From Candidatus Aenigmatarchaeota archaeon (GTDB lineage Archaea > Aenigmatarchaeota > Aenigmatarchaeia > QMZP01): a DNA stretch of 7,075 nucleotides. The stretch spans positions 1 through 7,075 of the forward strand of contig JACQOD010000029.1 of NCBI GenBank assembly GCA_016202725.1. The letters run 5' to 3'. Each line of letters starts with the position of its first letter. Position 1 is the first letter of the stretch. This document shows positions 1-5,975 of this stretch, one piece after another. Made by a program: the position numbers and the translations under genes. Under the pieces are notes generated by a model. It searched no databases. It was not told the origin of the DNA and saw nothing but the letters and a program-made list of their open reading frames with translations.

Positions 1-20
1 TGAGCGCTCACCAACTCACC

Positions 21-28
21 AATTTAAA
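21..28 (-). promoter_or_regulatory. Possible TATA box for a gene beyond the left edge
   Basis: An AT-only octamer resembling the other TATA boxes of this window, read TTTAAATT-like on the minus strand. It lies about 28 bp past the stop of the PurO-like gene. Initiation about 25 bp downstream would fall at or beyond the left edge, so a minus-strand gene outside the window could be its target. The motif is nearly palindromic, so direction is unsure. This rests on composition and position only. Confidence 0.22.
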
Positions 29-55
29 CAGCAGAGGTCGGTCTCATCAGAACCC

Positions 56-772
56 TCAGCCGTGCTCTCGCGCGCCGGAGCGGTTCCGGACCGCAACCTT
101 CCAGCTCCCATCGTAGAGGGCCGCGGCCGCGCCAAGGAAGAAGTCCGGATGCGCGAGGGCCGCCTGCTCCTCAAGGAGCTCGTCGGCCGTGCGGCCGTCC
201 ATGGGCTGCTGATGGAGCCAGGCCTCCAGCGCCGGGGTGCGCAGACGGTCGCTGCGGCCGCTGAAGGTCGCGCCGGTGTACGCCTCACCCTCCTCGAGCT
301 GCATGAAGGGCGACCGCGTGTAGGAGGGGGAGGTGATGCCGAAATGGGCGACGTACGTCCGCTCCGGTCCGGCATCGCCCTGCCGAGGGGCTTCCCGGGC
401 ATCCTTGTGGGGTTCGGCACCGAGGCGCAGGCCGATCCGCGGGTGGAGGAGTTGCCCCGGGACGTCGCCCCATTCCAGCAGGACGGCGGAGATGTGGTCC
501 TTCCAGTCCAGCAATCCCCCGGGACGGCCGTCCGGCTGCCGGTCCGTGTGGCTGCCGTTGGAGGCCACGAGGTGCCCCCCGTCCCATGCCAGGGCCGCAT
601 AGGCTTCCCCTGTTCCCGCATGGTACGCCCGGACGCGCCGGTCCGCCGGGGCAGGCACGAGGTGCCAGGGCCGGTCTGCCGCGGCAAGGTCGGTCAGGAG
701 GTACAGTGCGAACGGCTTCCCCTCCAGGGTGCGGCCGGCGCCGATGACCGTGCCGGGGAAATAGCGGGCCAT
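56..772 (-). CDS. purO: PurO-like IMP cyclohydrolase
   Basis: A 238-residue soluble protein resembling the PurO-type IMP cyclohydrolase family, which closes the ring of FAICAR to give IMP in the last step of purine synthesis. Visible support is the N-terminal segment FPGTVIGAGRTLEGKPFALY (residues 5-24), matching the family's opening G-R-x-x-x-G-x-P pattern, and SNGSHTD at 71-77, matching the family's (S/T)NG-x-x-TD signature. A later H-P-R-I segment (110-113) and a GITSPSYTRSP stretch around 143-153 sit where the family has its P-R-I and substrate-loop segments. Archaeal PurO proteins are about 200 residues, so this one is slightly long. The ATG at 772 was chosen over an upstream in-frame start at 877 because a TATA box lies about 24 bp before it, giving a leaderless message; the upstream 35 residues look unlike any PurO N-terminus. 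The assignment is by motif recall; a divergent family member with another role is possible. Confidence 0.62.
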   Translation of the reverse strand: MARYFPGTVIGAGRTLEGKPFALYLLTDLAAADRPWHLVPAPADRRVRAYHAGTGEAYAALAWDGGHLVASNGSHTDRQPDGRPGGLLDWKDHISAVLLEWGDVPGQLLHPRIGLRLGAEPHKDAREAPRQGDAGPERTYVAHFGITSPSYTRSPFMQLEEGEAYTGATFSGRSDRLRTPALEAWLHQQPMDGRTADELLEEQAALAHPDFFLGAAAALYDGSWKVAVRNRSGAREHG

Positions 773-790
773 GCATGGGATGTGCCGTTT

Positions 791-801
791 CCTTTTAAAT
801 T
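791..801 (-). promoter_or_regulatory. TATA box of the PurO-like gene
   Basis: On the minus strand this reads AATTTAAAAGG, a good archaeal TATA element. Its centre is about 24 bp upstream of the ATG at 772, so transcription should start at or within a few bases of the start codon and the message should be leaderless. A purine-rich CGCGAA-type segment directly upstream could be the BRE. Confidence 0.65.
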
Positions 802-1370
802 CGCGACGCTCTCCCGGGTCTTGGGACATAACTGCCAATCGCCATCGGTTTTCAAAATCAGTGTGCGTGGGCAACAAAAAACGTGTATTCCTATGCCAAG
901 AAGGCTTATGATGTCGTTTTTCAATTCACACTCTTCCACAGAAAGTATCCCGCTCTGCAAAAGGGGGGGACCATGAAACAGGGCCTCTAAGTGTTGAAAA
1001 AAATCGATGCGTACCGCTGGGTTTGTCCCAAAGCCGCTCTCCCGTCGAATCCCCCGATGTGCCGCGAGCATGGGGCATGCATGAATCGGCGATGATGAGC
1101 CGGTGATGCGTCCCATCCTGCCCGGGCCTGTCGCCCTGAGAGCGAGGCGCGGAGGCAGGTGCCAACTCCTCCGGCGGGACGGGCAATTCGTTGTCACGCC
1201 GACCTTCCGCCGCGACGCCGCATTCCCCTGCCGCCCGGGCGGGAAGCCATTGCCCCTGGAGAGATGGCCGATTGATATTGGTTTTCCGTGCATCGCAGCG
1301 CGCGTCAGGCGCGGCCGCCCGGAACCGCTGCTCCTGGTTCCGTCCAGCGTTTCCGCGCCGCAGCCTTCGC
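802..1370. other. Gene-poor divergent intergenic region
   Basis: About 570 bp between the two divergent promoters. The part at about 826-1010 is clearly AT-richer than its flanks; the part from about 1060 on is GC-rich. No ORF here has a convincing start signal, family resemblance or promoter. It holds an imperfect stem-loop at 1071-1115 and a perfect 12-bp palindrome, CCGCCCGGGCGG, at 1231-1242. No tRNA, rRNA or recognisable RNase P or SRP RNA was seen. Regulatory DNA or an unrecognised small RNA could be present. Confidence 0.5.
1071..1115. other. Imperfect 45-nt stem-loop
   Basis: Three nested helices can be drawn: TGGG (1071-1074) with CCCA (1112-1115), GCAT (1075-1078) with ATGC (1106-1109), and CGGC (1087-1090) with GCCG (1099-1102). 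The apical loop is GATGATGA. The first two helices are contiguous on one side, with a 2-nt bulge (GT, 1110-1111) on the other. There is no adjacent T-run and no gene end nearby, so it is not an obvious terminator. It may be a structured RNA element or chance in GC-rich DNA. Confidence 0.25.
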
Positions 1371-1377
1371 TGCCGTC

Positions 1378-1385
1378 CTTTATGT
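1378..1385 (+). promoter_or_regulatory. TATA box of the FlaJ/TadC-like gene
   Basis: CTTTATGT, with its centre about 26 bp before the ATG at 1408. This places initiation at the start codon and predicts a leaderless message. It is a main reason for choosing 1408 over the upstream in-frame ATG at 1288. No Shine-Dalgarno sequence precedes 1408, in agreement. Confidence 0.6.
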
Positions 1386-1407
1386 GCGGGGGCGCCCTAC
1401 TATAGGC

Positions 1408-3432
1408 ATGGCTGACCCCCGGCAGGGGCGGGAGGAGCTCTACAAGCGGCTGCAGACGCGGGAGTACAAGCTCTACCGCCAGCTGGAGCATGCCCCCCTG
1501 TCCTGGTATGAGCGGCTCGTGCGCCTGCTGGGGGGGATGGCGTCTTTCTCGCCCGACCGGAAGGCCCGGGAGCGGATGGAGGGGGCGATCGCCTTCGCCG
1601 GCCTGCGAATCGTGCCCGAGCAGGTGATGGGATCCTTCCTGGTCGCGTTGATCGTGTTCGTCATCGCCGGGGTCTTCCTGGGGATGCTGGGGATCATCCC
1701 CCTGATCGGGGGGCTGGTCATCGCCGCGCTGGGCCTGCCCGCCGGGTATTACCTGATCAAGTATCCGGAGAACCTGGTCAAGACCCTCCGGATCCAGGCC
1801 TCCTCCCAGCTGGTCCTGGCGGTCCTGTACATGGTTGTGTCCATGCGGATTTCCTCCAACCTGGAACGGGCCATGCGCTTCGCCGCGGCGAACATTTCGG
1901 GCCCGCTGGCCTGGGACCTGCGCAGGCTGCTGTGGGACATCGAAGTCGGGACCTATTACTCCGCCAATGTGGCAATGGACGCCTACATCCAGAAGTGGAA
2001 GGCGGAGAACGAGGAGTTCGCCGAAGCCCTCAGGCTCATCAGGGACGCGCAGACCCAGTCCTGGGACAAGTCCCGGGCCATCCTCGACGAGGCCCTGGAC
2101 GTGATCCTGGAGGGGACGAAGACCAGGATGAAGCACTACACCCAGGACCTCAAGACCCCCGTCATGGTCATCCACATGATGGGGATTGTCCTGCCGATCC
2201 TGGGGTCGGTCATGGCCCCCCTGGCTGCGGTCTTCCTCTCGGATCTGGTCCAGCCCTGGCACTTCGCCCTGGGATATGACATCATCCTGCCTATCATCAT
2301 CATCGCCTTCATGAACATGACCCTCTCCAAGCGGCCGATGACCTTCTCCGCCATCGACATCAGCCACCACCCCAACCTCCCCCCCGAGGGGAGATTCCGG
2401 GTGAAGGGAAGGGACTTGCCGGCCTGGCCGATCGGCCTGCTCGTGGCAGGAGCCATCATGCTGCCGGCGGTCCTGTTCTACGCGAACGATCCGGGCCTGC
2501 TGTTCGCTCCCGTGAGCGAGCGCGAATTCTCCACGGAGTCGCTGGCCATGTCCATGCTGCTCGTCCTGGGGGCGGGATTGGGCATTGCGGCCCACTTCTT
2601 CCTCTCCACCTTCCAGCGGGCGGGGATCCAGGAGGACATCAAGCAGATCGAGGGTGAATTTGAGCTTGCCCTGTTCCAGCTGGGGAACCGGATCGCTGGA
2701 GGCACGCCCACTGAACTGGCGATAGACAAGGCCATGGACGACGTGAAGGACCTCAAGATCCGGGGGTTCTTCGAGCGGATCCTGCTGAACATCCGGAACC
2801 TGGGGATGACCTTCGAGCAGGCGATCTTCGACAAGGAGTATGGGGCCATCCTGAGCTACCCCTCCTCGCTCATCCGGAACGTGATGCTCACGGTGGTGGA
2901 CACCTCCAGGAAAGGGGTGACCTACGCCTCGGAGTCCATGCTGCGCATCTCCAAATACCTCAAGAACATCCGCGAGACCCAAGAATATATCCGCGACCTC
3001 CTGGAGGAGACAGTTTCCTCCATGAAGTTCCAGGCCTACTTCCTCACGCCGATCGTGACCGGCCTGATCGTCTCGATCGCGGAGATCATCATCGAGGTCC
3101 TCGCCAAGCTCGGGGAGTACGTGGAGGGGCTGGGCTTCTCGGGGAGCGAGGAGCTGGGGGTCGCGGACATCTCCTCCCTCTTCGGGAGCGCGGAAGCCTC
3201 CACCTCGCCGGAGATCTTCCAGCTCATCATTGGCGTCTACGTGATCGAGGTGATGATCATCCTGGGGATGTTCCTCACGAAGATCAACTACGGCGAGAAC
3301 AAGATCCTCCAAAGGAATTTGATCGCGAAGATGCTCTTCGTCTCCCTGATCGTCTACTTCCTGGTCGCCATCTTCTCGGCCAGCATGTTCGGCGACCTCA
3401 TCAAGAGCGCCCTCTCCTCCATCGGGGTGTAG
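1408..3432 (+). CDS. FlaJ/TadC-type (T2SSF family) membrane platform protein
   Basis: A 674-residue integral membrane protein of the GspF/TadC/FlaJ type. Proteins of this family form the inner-membrane platform that a secretion ATPase works on to assemble archaella, adhesion pili or related filaments. A charged cytoplasmic N-terminus (1-70) is followed by hydrophobic segments near 73-92, 94-116, 253-278, 289-309, 339-360, 379-401, 545-569, 603-626 and 639-664. Two cytoplasmic helical domains of T2SSF type lie between them: the first around 134-250 (with SMRISSNLERAMRFAA), the second around 418-543 (LFQLGNRIAGGTPTELAIDK). This duplicated arrangement is typical of archaeal FlaJ/ArlJ and pilus platform proteins, which are usually nearer 550 residues, so this is a long form. 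No ATPase, prepilin or prepilin peptidase gene is visible, so the system it serves is unknown. It has its own promoter. The start was chosen from TATA spacing. The family call is firm; the pathway is open. Confidence 0.85.
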   Translation: MADPRQGREELYKRLQTREYKLYRQLEHAPLSWYERLVRLLGGMASFSPDRKARERMEGAIAFAGLRIVPEQVMGSFLVALIVFVIAGVFLGMLGIIPLIGGLVIAALGLPAGYYLIKYPENLVKTLRIQASSQLVLAVLYMVVSMRISSNLERAMRFAAANISGPLAWDLRRLLWDIEVGTYYSANVAMDAYIQKWKAENEEFAEALRLIRDAQTQSWDKSRAILDEALDVILEGTKTRMKHYTQDLKTPVMVIHMMGIVLPILGSVMAPLAAVFLSDLVQPWHFALGYDIILPIIIIAFMNMTLSKRPMTFSAIDISHHPNLPPEGRFRVKGRDLPAWPIGLLVAGAIMLPAVLFYANDPGLLFAPVSEREFSTESLAMSMLLVLGAGLGIAAHFFLSTFQRAGIQEDIKQIEGEFELALFQLGNRIAGGTPTELAIDKAMDDVKDLKIRGFFERILLNIRNLGMTFEQAIFDKEYGAILSYPSSLIRNVMLTVVDTSRKGVTYASESMLRISKYLKNIRETQEYIRDLLEETVSSMKFQAYFLTPIVTGLIVSIAEIIIEVLAKLGEYVEGLGFSGSEELGVADISSLFGSAEASTSPEIFQLIIGVYVIEVMIILGMFLTKINYGENKILQRNLIAKMLFVSLIVYFLVAIFSASMFGDLIKSALSSIGV

Positions 3433-3448
3433 GGGTCGATGCAGCAGC

Positions 3449-3472
3449 ACGCCGGACCCTGCGGGAAGGCGT
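3449..3472 (+). terminator. Hairpin after the FlaJ/TadC-like gene, possible 3' end
   Basis: Beginning 17 bp after the stop codon, ACGCC (3449-3453) pairs with GGCGT (3468-3472), and inside it CCC (3457-3459) pairs with GGG (3463-3465) around a TGC loop. A weak T-containing stretch follows at about 3488-3501. Archaeal termination depends mainly on T-tracts, so the hairpin may stabilise the 3' end rather than terminate. Confidence 0.3.
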
Positions 3473-3734
3473 CCTCCAAGAAGGAAGGTTTGTACGTGTT
3501 TAGCTGCAAAACGTATGCTACCGGTTTCCAAAAAGGTGGAGAAAATGACATCAGAACCAAGAGAGCCTGCGGTGTGCAATGGGGTAAACACATACGAAGG
3601 TTCTTGCGCTCACCGATAAGGAGGGTAGCTGGTCACCGGAGGGGGTCATCCCAGGGCAGGTCTTCGGGCAATGAAAACCTATCCTTGCGTTCGCGCGGGC
3701 CGTTTTAAAGCTTTTCCCACAACTCGCCCAATTC
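3473..3734. other. Convergent intergenic region without a clear gene
   Basis: With its flanking hairpins, this fills the 321 bp between the convergent ends of the FlaJ/TadC-like gene and thrS. About 3485-3600 is AT-richer than the surrounding genes. The only start-like arrangement is GGTGGAG followed by ATG at 3545, opening a 24-codon reading frame with two cysteines that ends at 3619; this is too short to call. A TATA-like AT stretch at 3703-3715 is nearly palindromic and has no gene 25 bp away on either strand. No structural RNA was recognised. Confidence 0.45.
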
Positions 3735-3752
3735 CGGCCAGAATGGTGGCCG
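3735..3752 (-). terminator. Hairpin directly after thrS
   Basis: CGGCCA (3735-3740) pairs with TGGCCG (3747-3752) around a 6-nt loop, starting one base past the thrS stop codon in the transcript. No T-run follows on the minus strand. Its position suggests a 3'-end or stabilising element, but sequence alone cannot show termination. Confidence 0.3.
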
Positions 3753-3753
3753 C

Positions 3754-5442
3754 TTACGTGCGCTTTTCCCGGCGCCCGCGGATCTCCGCGAGGAAGGCCT
3801 CCCGCTTCACCCCGAAGCGGACCTCCCGCTCCCCGCGGGTGCGGACCGCCAGGGTCCCGGCCTGCTCCTCCTTGTCCCCCACCACCACGACGTACGGGAC
3901 CTTGAGGAGCTCGGCCTCGCGGACCTTGTACTCCACGGTGTGGTTCCTGCAGTCTTCCTGGGCGCGGAAGCCCTCCTCCCTGAGCTGGGCCGCGAGGCCC
4001 GCAGCGGCAGCCGCGTTGCGGTCGGTGAAGGCCGCGACCCTGACCTGGACAGGCGAAAGCCAGAAGGGCAGGGCTCCTCCCGTCTGCTCCAGCAGGTAGG
4101 CGAGGAAGCGCTCGTAGCTCCCCAGGATGGCCCGGTGGATGACGACCACGTGCTGCTTCCGGTCCTGCTGGTCGACAAAGGTCAGGCCCATCCGCTGGGG
4201 GACGACGATGTCCACCTGCGAGGTGGCGATGGTCTCCTCCTTGCCGAGGGTGTTCTTGATCTGGACGTCGATCTTCGGGCCGTAGAACGCGGCTTCGCCC
4301 TTCTCCTCCCCGAAGGGGGCCCCGTGCTCCTTCATGGCTGCGCGGATCTCCTCGCAGGCGTGCTCCCAGGCCTTCGGGTCGCCGGTGAACTTGTCCGGGT
4401 TGGCCGCGAAATCCGGCAGGGAGAGCCGGAACCAGTAGCCCTTGAGGCCCATCACCCTGTAGGTGGCGTCGAACAGCTCCAGCACCTTCCGGAACTCCTG
4501 GCGGAGCTGCTCGGGCGCGACGTAGAGGTGGGCGTCGTTCTGGGTGAAGCAGCGGGTGCGGATGAGGCCGTACGTGACCCCGGAGAGCTCGTTGCGGTAG
4601 GTCATCCCCGCCTCCGCCAAGCGGAGGGGGAGATCCCTATAGCTCTGCACGAGCTTCCGGAAGATCATGTGGTGGTGGGGGCAGTTCATGGGCTTGAGGT
4701 AGTACGCCAGCCCCTCGATGTCCAGCGGGGCGTACATGGAGTCCTTGTAGTAGGGGAGGTGGCCGCTCGCCTCGTAGAGCGTGCCTTTGGTAATGTGCGG
4801 GGTGCGCACGTACTGGTAGCCTGCCTTTTCCTCCTGCTCGCGCATGAACTGCTCCAGCTGGAACCGGATGGCCTCCCCCGCGGGGAGCCAGAGCGGCAAG
4901 CCTGCGCCGACTTCATCGGCGAAGGAGAAGATCTTGAGGTCCTCCCCCAGGACGCGGTGGTCGTTCTTGGGCAGGGCGGAGCGGTCCAGGACGATCTTGG
5001 CCGGAGGAGCGGTCTTCTTGGGGGGGCTCTCTGCCGAGATGCTTTTGCTCAGCTCGGCCAGGGGGTGGCCTTTCGCCTGGAGGGAGAATGATTTATACCA
5101 GCCAAACGGGGCGCGCTGGGTGGGCGCGTGCTCGCGCAGGGCCTGCTCCAGCTGGAGGAGGACCCGCAGGGCTATCCCTGGCGAAGAGAGGGAGGAGGAG
5201 AGGTGGGCGTAGGGGTAGAGGACGATGGCCTTGGCCTTGACCTTGCCGACGACGTCCAGGATCTCCTTGCACGCTTGCTCGGCGACCTTGGCAGGCTGCT
5301 GCTCATCCGCCTTCTCGACCGCGCAGAAGGCCACGAGCGCGTCCTTCGCCTGGCCCTCCCCTGCGGGGGATTCGGCGGCCTTGATGGCCTTCTTCTCGGG
5401 CTTCCAGGACATCGCGTCCGCATGGACAAGGAGCAAGCGCAT
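3754..5442 (-). CDS. thrS: Threonyl-tRNA synthetase with archaeal editing domain
   Basis: A 562-residue cytoplasmic class II synthetase that charges tRNA-Thr and clears mischarged Ser-tRNA. Residues 1-135 are the archaea-specific, D-aminoacyl-tRNA-deacylase-like editing domain: it opens MRLLLVHAD, carries YPYAHLSS (His80), and has FGWYKSF (113-119; Tyr116, Lys117) with GHPLAEL (Glu130), which match residues known to matter for editing. A Pro/Lys linker (about 136-158) leads to the catalytic core: KPMNCPHHH (Cys254), motif 2 YRNELSG...GLIRTR (Arg283), TQNDAH (His305) and motif 3 IHRAILGSYERF (His436). Cys254, His305 and His436 are the three zinc ligands that select threonine. An anticodon-binding domain follows from about 450. 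The catalytic motifs look bacterial-like rather than the usual euryarchaeal type. Start: ATG 5442 gives the expected family N-terminus; an in-frame GTG at 5451 adds three residues and also fits the promoter. It is monocistronic here. Confidence 0.95.
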   Translation of the reverse strand: MRLLLVHADAMSWKPEKKAIKAAESPAGEGQAKDALVAFCAVEKADEQQPAKVAEQACKEILDVVGKVKAKAIVLYPYAHLSSSLSSPGIALRVLLQLEQALREHAPTQRAPFGWYKSFSLQAKGHPLAELSKSISAESPPKKTAPPAKIVLDRSALPKNDHRVLGEDLKIFSFADEVGAGLPLWLPAGEAIRFQLEQFMREQEEKAGYQYVRTPHITKGTLYEASGHLPYYKDSMYAPLDIEGLAYYLKPMNCPHHHMIFRKLVQSYRDLPLRLAEAGMTYRNELSGVTYGLIRTRCFTQNDAHLYVAPEQLRQEFRKVLELFDATYRVMGLKGYWFRLSLPDFAANPDKFTGDPKAWEHACEEIRAAMKEHGAPFGEEKGEAAFYGPKIDVQIKNTLGKEETIATSQVDIVVPQRMGLTFVDQQDRKQHVVVIHRAILGSYERFLAYLLEQTGGALPFWLSPVQVRVAAFTDRNAAAAAGLAAQLREEGFRAQEDCRNHTVEYKVREAELLKVPYVVVVGDKEEQAGTLAVRTRGEREVRFGVKREAFLAEIRGRREKRT

Positions 5443-5468
5443 GGCCCTCACGATGGATTAGCCGCGGG

Positions 5469-5480
5469 CTTTTATAAAGG
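5469..5480 (-). promoter_or_regulatory. TATA box of thrS
   Basis: On the minus strand it reads CCTTTATAAAAG, a near-ideal archaeal TATA box. Its centre is about 23 bp from the GTG at 5451 and 32 bp from the ATG at 5442. Initiation would therefore fall between about 5447 and 5451, giving either a leaderless GTG start or an ATG start with a leader under ten bases. Confidence 0.7.
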
Positions 5481-5646
5481 CGGGGAGGGGGGGGTTCTCG
5501 ATTGCTGGCGCCTCACGGCGCCCGCTTCCCCAGCGCTGTTGAAAAAGTCACGAGCACCGTGCTGGCGGGACGGAGAAAGCCGGGGCCCGGAGGGTAACGA
5601 AGGCGCAAGAACCCACTGCTGCAACAAAGTCCGCTTCCCCGCCAAG

Positions 5647-5655
5647 CTTTTAATA
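5647..5655 (+). promoter_or_regulatory. TATA box of the tRNA-Gln gene
   Basis: CTTTTAATA, centred about 29 bp before the first base of the tRNA. This predicts transcription starting only about 3 nt upstream of the mature 5' end, a common arrangement for archaeal tRNA genes. Confidence 0.6.
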
Positions 5656-5679
5656 CCCTGCCGGGCCAGTAGTACCAAC

Positions 5680-5769
5680 AGCCCGGTCGTCTAGCGGTCA
5701 ATCTTGCCAAAGGACCAGGGATATTCGGCTCTGGACCGAATGACGGAGGTTCGAATCCTCCCCGGGCTA
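5680..5769 (+). tRNA. tRNA-Gln (anticodon CUG) with a D-loop intron
   Basis: A complete cloverleaf appears once a 17-nt intron is removed. The acceptor stem AGCCCGG (5680-5686) pairs perfectly with CCGGGCT (5762-5768), with discriminator A at 5769 and no encoded CCA. The D-stem is GTCT (5689-5692) with GGAT (5719-5722), interrupted by the intron at 5702-5718. The anticodon stem TTCGG/CCGAA (5724-5728, 5736-5740) closes the loop CTCTGGA, so bases 34-36 are CTG (5731-5733), decoding CAG glutamine codons. The variable region is TGAC, and the T-arm is GGAGG-TTCGAAT-CCTCC (5745-5761). The mature length is 73 nt before CCA is added. In archaea such a tRNA is normally charged with Glu and amidated to Gln by GatDE. 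It has its own promoter. Identity is firm from the anticodon and folding. Confidence 0.96.
5702..5718 (+). other. 17-nt noncanonical tRNA intron in the D-loop
   Basis: The intron lies between tRNA positions 21 and 22. A bulge-helix-bulge can be drawn: exon GGTC (5697-5700 region) pairs with intron GACC (5713-5716); bulge AAT (5700-5702 region) holds the 5' cut; inner helix CTT (5703-5705) pairs with AAG (5710-5712) around loop GCCA; bulge AGG (5717-5719) holds the 3' cut. Cutting each bulge after its second base removes exactly 5702-5718 and joins GGTCAA to GGAT, restoring a normal D-arm. The outer helix is weak, so the motif is relaxed, which would need a splicing endonuclease of broad specificity. 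Confidence 0.88.
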
Positions 5770-5958
5770 TGCCAGAACGGTGATAGCCCTTCGGTCCCGC
5801 TGCCTGCCGAAAGCTTGGCCAGGCTGGAGTAATGGGGCCTGGGCTCTGCCGAAGAAGCCGTAGCCCGTTCCCTCGTGGCCTCGAAATAATGATTCCGTAC
5901 ATAGGGCTTTGAACAAGATCATGGATGCGAGAACATTGGTCGAGGAGGAGTCTGGCAA

Positions 5959-5975
5959 TCCCCCCTTCAGGGGGA
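5959..5975 (-). terminator. Hairpin spanning the HEPN gene stop codon
   Basis: TCCCCC (5959-5964) pairs with GGGGGA (5970-5975) around a 5-nt loop. The TGA stop of the HEPN gene (5967-5969) lies in that loop. On the minus strand no T-run follows, so termination is uncertain; it may stabilise the 3' end of the two-gene message or be an incidental G/C repeat. Confidence 0.3.

Noticed and set aside
773..877. N-terminal extension of the PurO-like protein from an upstream in-frame start at 877
   Set aside because: The TATA box lies inside this stretch, so a transcript from it could not include the extension, and the extra residues do not resemble the family.
62..976. A 304-codon plus-strand ORF opposite the PurO-like gene
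   Set aside because: It has no promoter or start signal, and the minus-strand frame carries the recognisable motifs and a well-placed TATA box.
1092..1139. C/D-box guide RNA suggested by ATGATGA (1092-1098) and CTGA (1136-1139)
   Set aside because: There is no D' box, no proper C' box and no closing terminal stem, so the two short boxes are probably chance.
1288..1407. N-terminal extension of the FlaJ/TadC-like protein from ATG 1288
   Set aside because: The promoter at 1378-1385 lies inside it, and the extra 40 residues are Arg/Ala/Pro-rich without family resemblance.
694..3591. A 965-codon minus-strand ORF covering the whole FlaJ/TadC-like gene
   Set aside because: It lies antisense to a gene with clear membrane segments and T2SSF domains. 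Its product is an Asp/His/Gly/Gln-rich string typical of the reverse reading of GC-rich coding DNA, and it has no promoter of its own.
3940..5091. A 383-codon plus-strand ORF inside thrS
   Set aside because: It is antisense to a certain ThrRS and its Val/Leu/Gly/Glu-rich product is a codon-bias shadow.
5537..5549. TGTTGAAAAAGTC, which resembles the terminal repeat of some insertion sequences
   Set aside because: No inverted partner, target duplication or transposase remnant was found nearby.
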